NCBI GenBank assembly: GCA_036924285.1
Contig: JAYKYS010000016.1
Span: 2,666,001-2,730,000, forward strand
Reading direction: 5' to 3'
From: Asterella californica
Lineage: Eukaryota > Streptophyta > Marchantiopsida > Marchantiales > Aytoniaceae
Length of the DNA stretch: 64,000 nucleotides
Of the stretch, positions 59,772 to 64,000 are shown piece by piece (position 1 is the stretch's first letter; every line of letters begins with the position of its first letter). The notes under the pieces are model-generated. The model searched no databases. It was not told the origin of the DNA and was given only the letters and a program-made list of their open reading frames with translations. A program made the position numbers and the translations under genes.

Positions 59772-62299
59772 TTTTTTCCTGCATTTGCCTTTGTCCGGCC
59801 CTCTATGTGCACTGGTATAGTTTTGAGTAAAATCTCTGGGCTCCCTGTAGACATATGCAATTTTACGCTCCTTTCCGGGATTCAGGTGAAGTTGACACAG
59901 CTTCTGGATATTGTCCATGATGCTAAGATGTCTTCGTGTAACGGCTCAGAATCTGGTGAGTTGGAGGTTGTTTTAGCGATCCTTAGAAACCACTGTCCCA
60001 TGGTTTGAAGCAGTTACTGCTGAACATCAAGCCAAAATTTCCATTCACGGCATAGGGGAGGCAACTGTTGGGTTCACGCCTTAGGCCCGCTTTTCGGGCA
60101 GTATATTACCGCCCAAAGAGAAGGGCCCTAACTGAAAGATGTTATTCATTGGTTCCGCGGATTGATGCGGATAGGGCGAATATAGCTCGAGTCGTTTTGC
60201 TCTGATGTATGGGCTTGCAGATTTCACCAGATATATAGTAGTTAGTCATCTCATGTCTTATTTGAATTCCGTTAATTCATGTGATGGGTGATAGTTTCCT
60301 TTCTGTTAGTGATTGTGGTGGGTGACAGTTTCCAGTTTTACGTTTTCCTGATTTGAGAAAAGAGCTTTGAAGCCCCATGGGAACCCGCAGCCACTTAGAG
60401 CATCCCTACCGGGGGAGCGCTATACTGTTGAGCAGAATGGAACATAGCGTGGAAAGCGGGGCGAAAATGCTGTTTCTAACGTGTTTTCCACCGGGAGTAT
60501 CTGCGTTAGCAGGCGAAAAGCCTAAAGCCTTGTGGGACCTCTTCTTCAAAGCTGCACGGTCAAACAGACTGGTAAGGGCGTTTATGTTCGAAGCTAAAAC
60601 TTCGGGTCAATTAGTACCCATCATTTAGCGAAGCGCAACTTGATAGTAGCCTAACGCATTTATGGTTGTCCCCACTCTCCTTTTTAGTATTTATTTGTGA
60701 GCTCGCTCAAACTGAGGAATCTCATTGATGATATAAGATATTTAATACAACAAACTATATCCACGTTAAGATACTTTATAGTTTCAGTAATGAATCGATT
60801 ACCATACTGCTAGCCCATTTCGAGCCTAGATCCTCGCGCATTCTCAGTATGGCACCCGCGCATTCTCACTCATCTCTTCTGTCAGAAGATGAATGAGGTA
60901 AATATGCAGTGGTCTGATTCATTATTTAATTTTTTTGTCTGTAATAAATTAACATGTGTTTCTTAGCAGTCTTTCGTTCGCACATTTAGTTTGAGGTGTG
61001 GGTTTGTTCATGTTGGTTTTATGGGTTATGTTTGTATATTTTCATAACTTTAATTATGGTTATCAATTAATATGACACAAACTTTTTCAATAGTTTGAAT
61101 ATCTACATTTGTATCTTCTCCAATATCAGAAAGCAAGCAAAAGTTTTCTAAAGTTGATCTAGTATGCATTGTGCGATATTATTTTTGAAATATTAAGGTG
61201 GTGCACGATACATTAAGAAATAAGATGGATAGGTGTACGAAAAATGAAGAAAGAGATGAGGGCACACTAAGATAAATGACACGTGGAACCAGTTTTATTG
61301 ATAAAAATATATATTTCACAAGTGATATATAAAAAATATATTGTGTGAGATAAGTAGCATATAATCAGCTGAGCGAAATATGTATGTGATGGTCTTTTTT
61401 TTCTTTTTTCTTTTTTCTTTGTTTTATTAGGAGCTAAAACGCCAAGTATATTAACGTGGCCGGACAACCGCAAAGAGGAACAATAGAATGCCTCGTCACC
61501 AAGTGGGTCCTAGGTCTAGACAGCAAGCATTACTCTCAAGGACATGAGTTGTTGTAAGACAGTTGCAAGTGGAACATAGCACGTCAGCCTTGTGGTGTGA
61601 TAGCCTCTTGTTAACTAAACTACCGTGTACTAAGTACCATCAAGATCTATGGTGAATGTCTCGACCAGTGATCATCGACCGTGATCGATAGTGTACTGAT
61701 GTCCCATGTGAGGTTAAATTTATGTATAGCTTGGAGCTCATTGACGGACTACCTACTGGTTTCGGTTGAAGTTCATCTAGTGGAATCTGGTGTAGTGCAT
61801 CAATCGGTCCCAAACTCGGGGGTTCACTAATATTTTTTGTTATAAACATGTGTAAATAAAATTAATATATTTTAAATTAATTTTAGAAAAGTGTTAAAAT
61901 TCAATAAATAAAAATAATGTATTTCTATAAAATGTTTTTCTAGAATATTCTTTTTATTAAATAAAGTATTAAAAATTAATTAATATTAAAATATTAAAAT
62001 ACCTCTTGACTCTCAAGTGTTATTAGCAAAATACAAAGAGTTGACACTCCAAGGTCTCAAATCTGTTGCTTGCATTTGTTAATATCATATGCTTCTCTAG
62101 CGATGGTGATTGAGTTTCTTGCACACCATATTCTCACACTGTTTTTTCTCGTATGATGTCCTACGATAATGTTACCTGTAGAAACTTGTGTGGGAAAGTA
62201 ATACATAACAATGCGTTTGCAATTCTAGGTTTTCATCCGAACGTGGGGGAAAATACTTTGGTAAACATAGATTTTACTCGATTCAAGATGAGACGTGAT
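59772..62299. other. FY 3' UTR then AT-rich intergenic DNA
   Basis: The first few hundred bases are probably the FY 3' UTR. Beyond that only short frames occur. There is a T-rich microsatellite (TTTTTTC units, about 61396-61422) and very AT-rich DNA at 61.85-62.0 kb. No gene is supported. Confidence 0.5.
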
Positions 62300-64000
62300 T
62301 CTGGACAACTCCAAAGCAGGTGAAGGAGATCTTCGTTCATGTTGGTGTTATAGCGCTTACACCAGTGCTCTTAGGCTGTTTTCGATAACGTAAGGAATCT
62401 CCATTCATTTGTAACAACAGAACAAGGTTGTCTCTTTGTGAGCATGTTTGGTACTCCATAGTTGTACTCACATGTGTTTGTTGCGCAAGTCACAATAGAA
62501 GATCGACTTCTATCTCTTCGAGTGAGATTGGTCATAGACGGAGCATCCATGAGCAGTTTATGAATTTCAGCCGTGGCCGAGGCAAAAGAGTTGCTTCTAC
62601 TAGCCCATCTGTAGCTGGTAAGGAAGTTTGCTTCTTCTTGTGTGTCGAAGAGGATGAACTTCTTGGGTTTATTGCTCGGTCTTATTCTCCAAGGGTTCGT
62701 GTTACATTGTGACCATTGCTCCTTGCTCTGGTGATTTAAGACCCACAGATCCGTCTTGGATGATACCCGTGCTCCAAACATCCGTGTGAGCTTTTTGTCA
62801 CTTGACCAACATTGGATACTCCGGATTGGTGAGTACTACTTATGGTTCGTGCGGCAACCTCTTGTTGGTGATGGACCTCCATCTTGAGATCGAATTACAA
62901 ATCTTGTTGTGGACCTTTTGGCATCTCAATGTTCGTGCTCCAGACCAGCATGAGGATGTCGTGGATCCTACCTTGTGATTGTTCCTGTTGGACGAGTTCT
63001 GTCCACGCTTGGACGATGATAAGAAAAAGAGAGGAGATATTAGACATCCTTGCCGGTTTGAACATCGAATTTGAACTTCTCTAGTACTAACACCATTCAC
63101 TACTACAATGCTACTTGCATTAGAGGTAATGACTTTGATTGCTCGTATGAGTTGCAAGCCAAATCCAAATCGCTGAAATAGACTATAGAGAAAAGTCCAT
63201 CTTACTATGTCGAAGGTCTTTTGGAAGTCTAACTTCCAAGAAACAAAAGGATTTTTTATGCTTTTATATATTGAACTACCCTGTTGGATGTGAGGACAGT
63301 TGCGTGGATTTATCTACCCGTAAGAAAACCGCTTGCTCCCAAGAGATGAGCTTTTGCAGAATGAGAATGAGTTAATTCTGGAGCACTTTGGTGGAAATTG
63401 TATAGGTCGTATTCAACATTATGAGTGGACGTCTATTCTTTAGTAGCATTGGATCTTTTTTCTTTAGGATCAAGATGATATCTCCACATAGAAAGTGAAC
63501 ATCGAATTGATGCTCTTGCAACCTCTCATTAACTGCTTTAAGCAATATGATGCCCATTGTGTCTCAGAATGCAATAAAGAATTCTGCTCCATCTGGTCTT
63601 GAACATTTGTATTTTTTCAATGCAGTGGCAGCTTATTTCAGCTCCTCTTAGATAAATGGAGTTTCTAGTGTATTGGCGTCCTCTTCTCCAATTCATCATA
63701 TATTTAGCTGGTCACTCTATAGTTCTTCTGAGGGTTCCTCCTCCGCAAACTATGTTGAGAAATGTCTGTGGATAATGCTCATGATGTGATGTGACTTTGT
63801 GTATACTTATTATTTTTGTCTTGAAGAGAGGTAATTGTTGTATCGTGTTTATCTTCTTTTAGTGCTCTGAAGTAGGTCTTGGTGCATTGGTCACCGTCCT
63901 TGAGCCACTAGGCTATTTGCAGTTGCTCCACCCAATTTGCTTTCACTTTTTCTAGAGTGCTCATAGTGTCTAGTAGTGAATTGAGTTGTGCGTGAACTGA
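62300..64000 (-). mobile_element. Decayed LINE-type (non-LTR) retrotransposon, reverse transcriptase region
   Basis: Minus-strand translation gives, in order from the right edge, GDIILILKKKDP with LLKNRRPLIMLNTTYTIS (about 63480-63380; plant LINEs have ILLPK and NRRPITLLNTTYKI), DFQKTFDIVRWTFL (about 63220), FGLQLIRAIKV (about 63160) and RQGCLISPLFF (about 63050), the standard RT blocks of plant L1-like elements. The FADD block that should follow is not visible. Stops and shifts break the frame, so it is a pseudogene. The 5' part lies outside the window. Confidence 0.8.

Overview
This is a stretch of nuclear DNA from a streptophyte, most likely a land plant outside the flowering plants. The genes are broken by GT-AG introns. 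The WD-repeat protein, peptide deformylase, CAAX-type protease and methyltransferase all look like plant proteins, and about half the window is decayed retrotransposon or AT-rich DNA. The species cannot be named from the sequence. A cobalamin-processing (MMACHC/CblC-type) gene argues against a flowering plant and fits a lineage that kept some B12 metabolism (inference).

Layout. 1-20 kb is a nest of Ty3/gypsy retrotransposons. A truncated minus-strand copy of family A runs off the left edge with 580 codons still open. A complete but decayed family-A element (5304-15179, with LTRs, primer site, gag, protease, RT, RNase H, integrase and polypurine tract) sits inside the integrase gene of an older minus-strand gypsy element (family B), which resumes on the other side and continues to about 20 kb. 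20-27 kb is AT-rich with no gene I can support.

27.6-37.6 kb is a compact gene island: a CPBP/CAAX-type membrane protease (minus), a LYRM7/MZM1-like complex III assembly factor (plus, sharing a 134 bp intergenic promoter region with the protease), peptide deformylase PDF1A (minus) and a plastid-type SAM methyltransferase (minus). All four look like organelle-directed proteins. For the protease, the deformylase and the methyltransferase I could join every exon with consistent phase. 37.9-40.2 kb is gene-free.

40.4-43.3 kb holds the MMACHC-like gene on the plus strand, the most interesting item here. 43.3-51.7 kb is AT-rich with local duplications and a 38 bp perfect palindrome. 51.8-59.8 kb is the FY gene (WDR33/Pfs2 family, mRNA 3'-end processing), for which 17 exons join in frame to 730 codons. 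59.8-62.3 kb has no supported gene. 62.3-64 kb is a decayed LINE-type reverse transcriptase on the minus strand that continues past the right edge.
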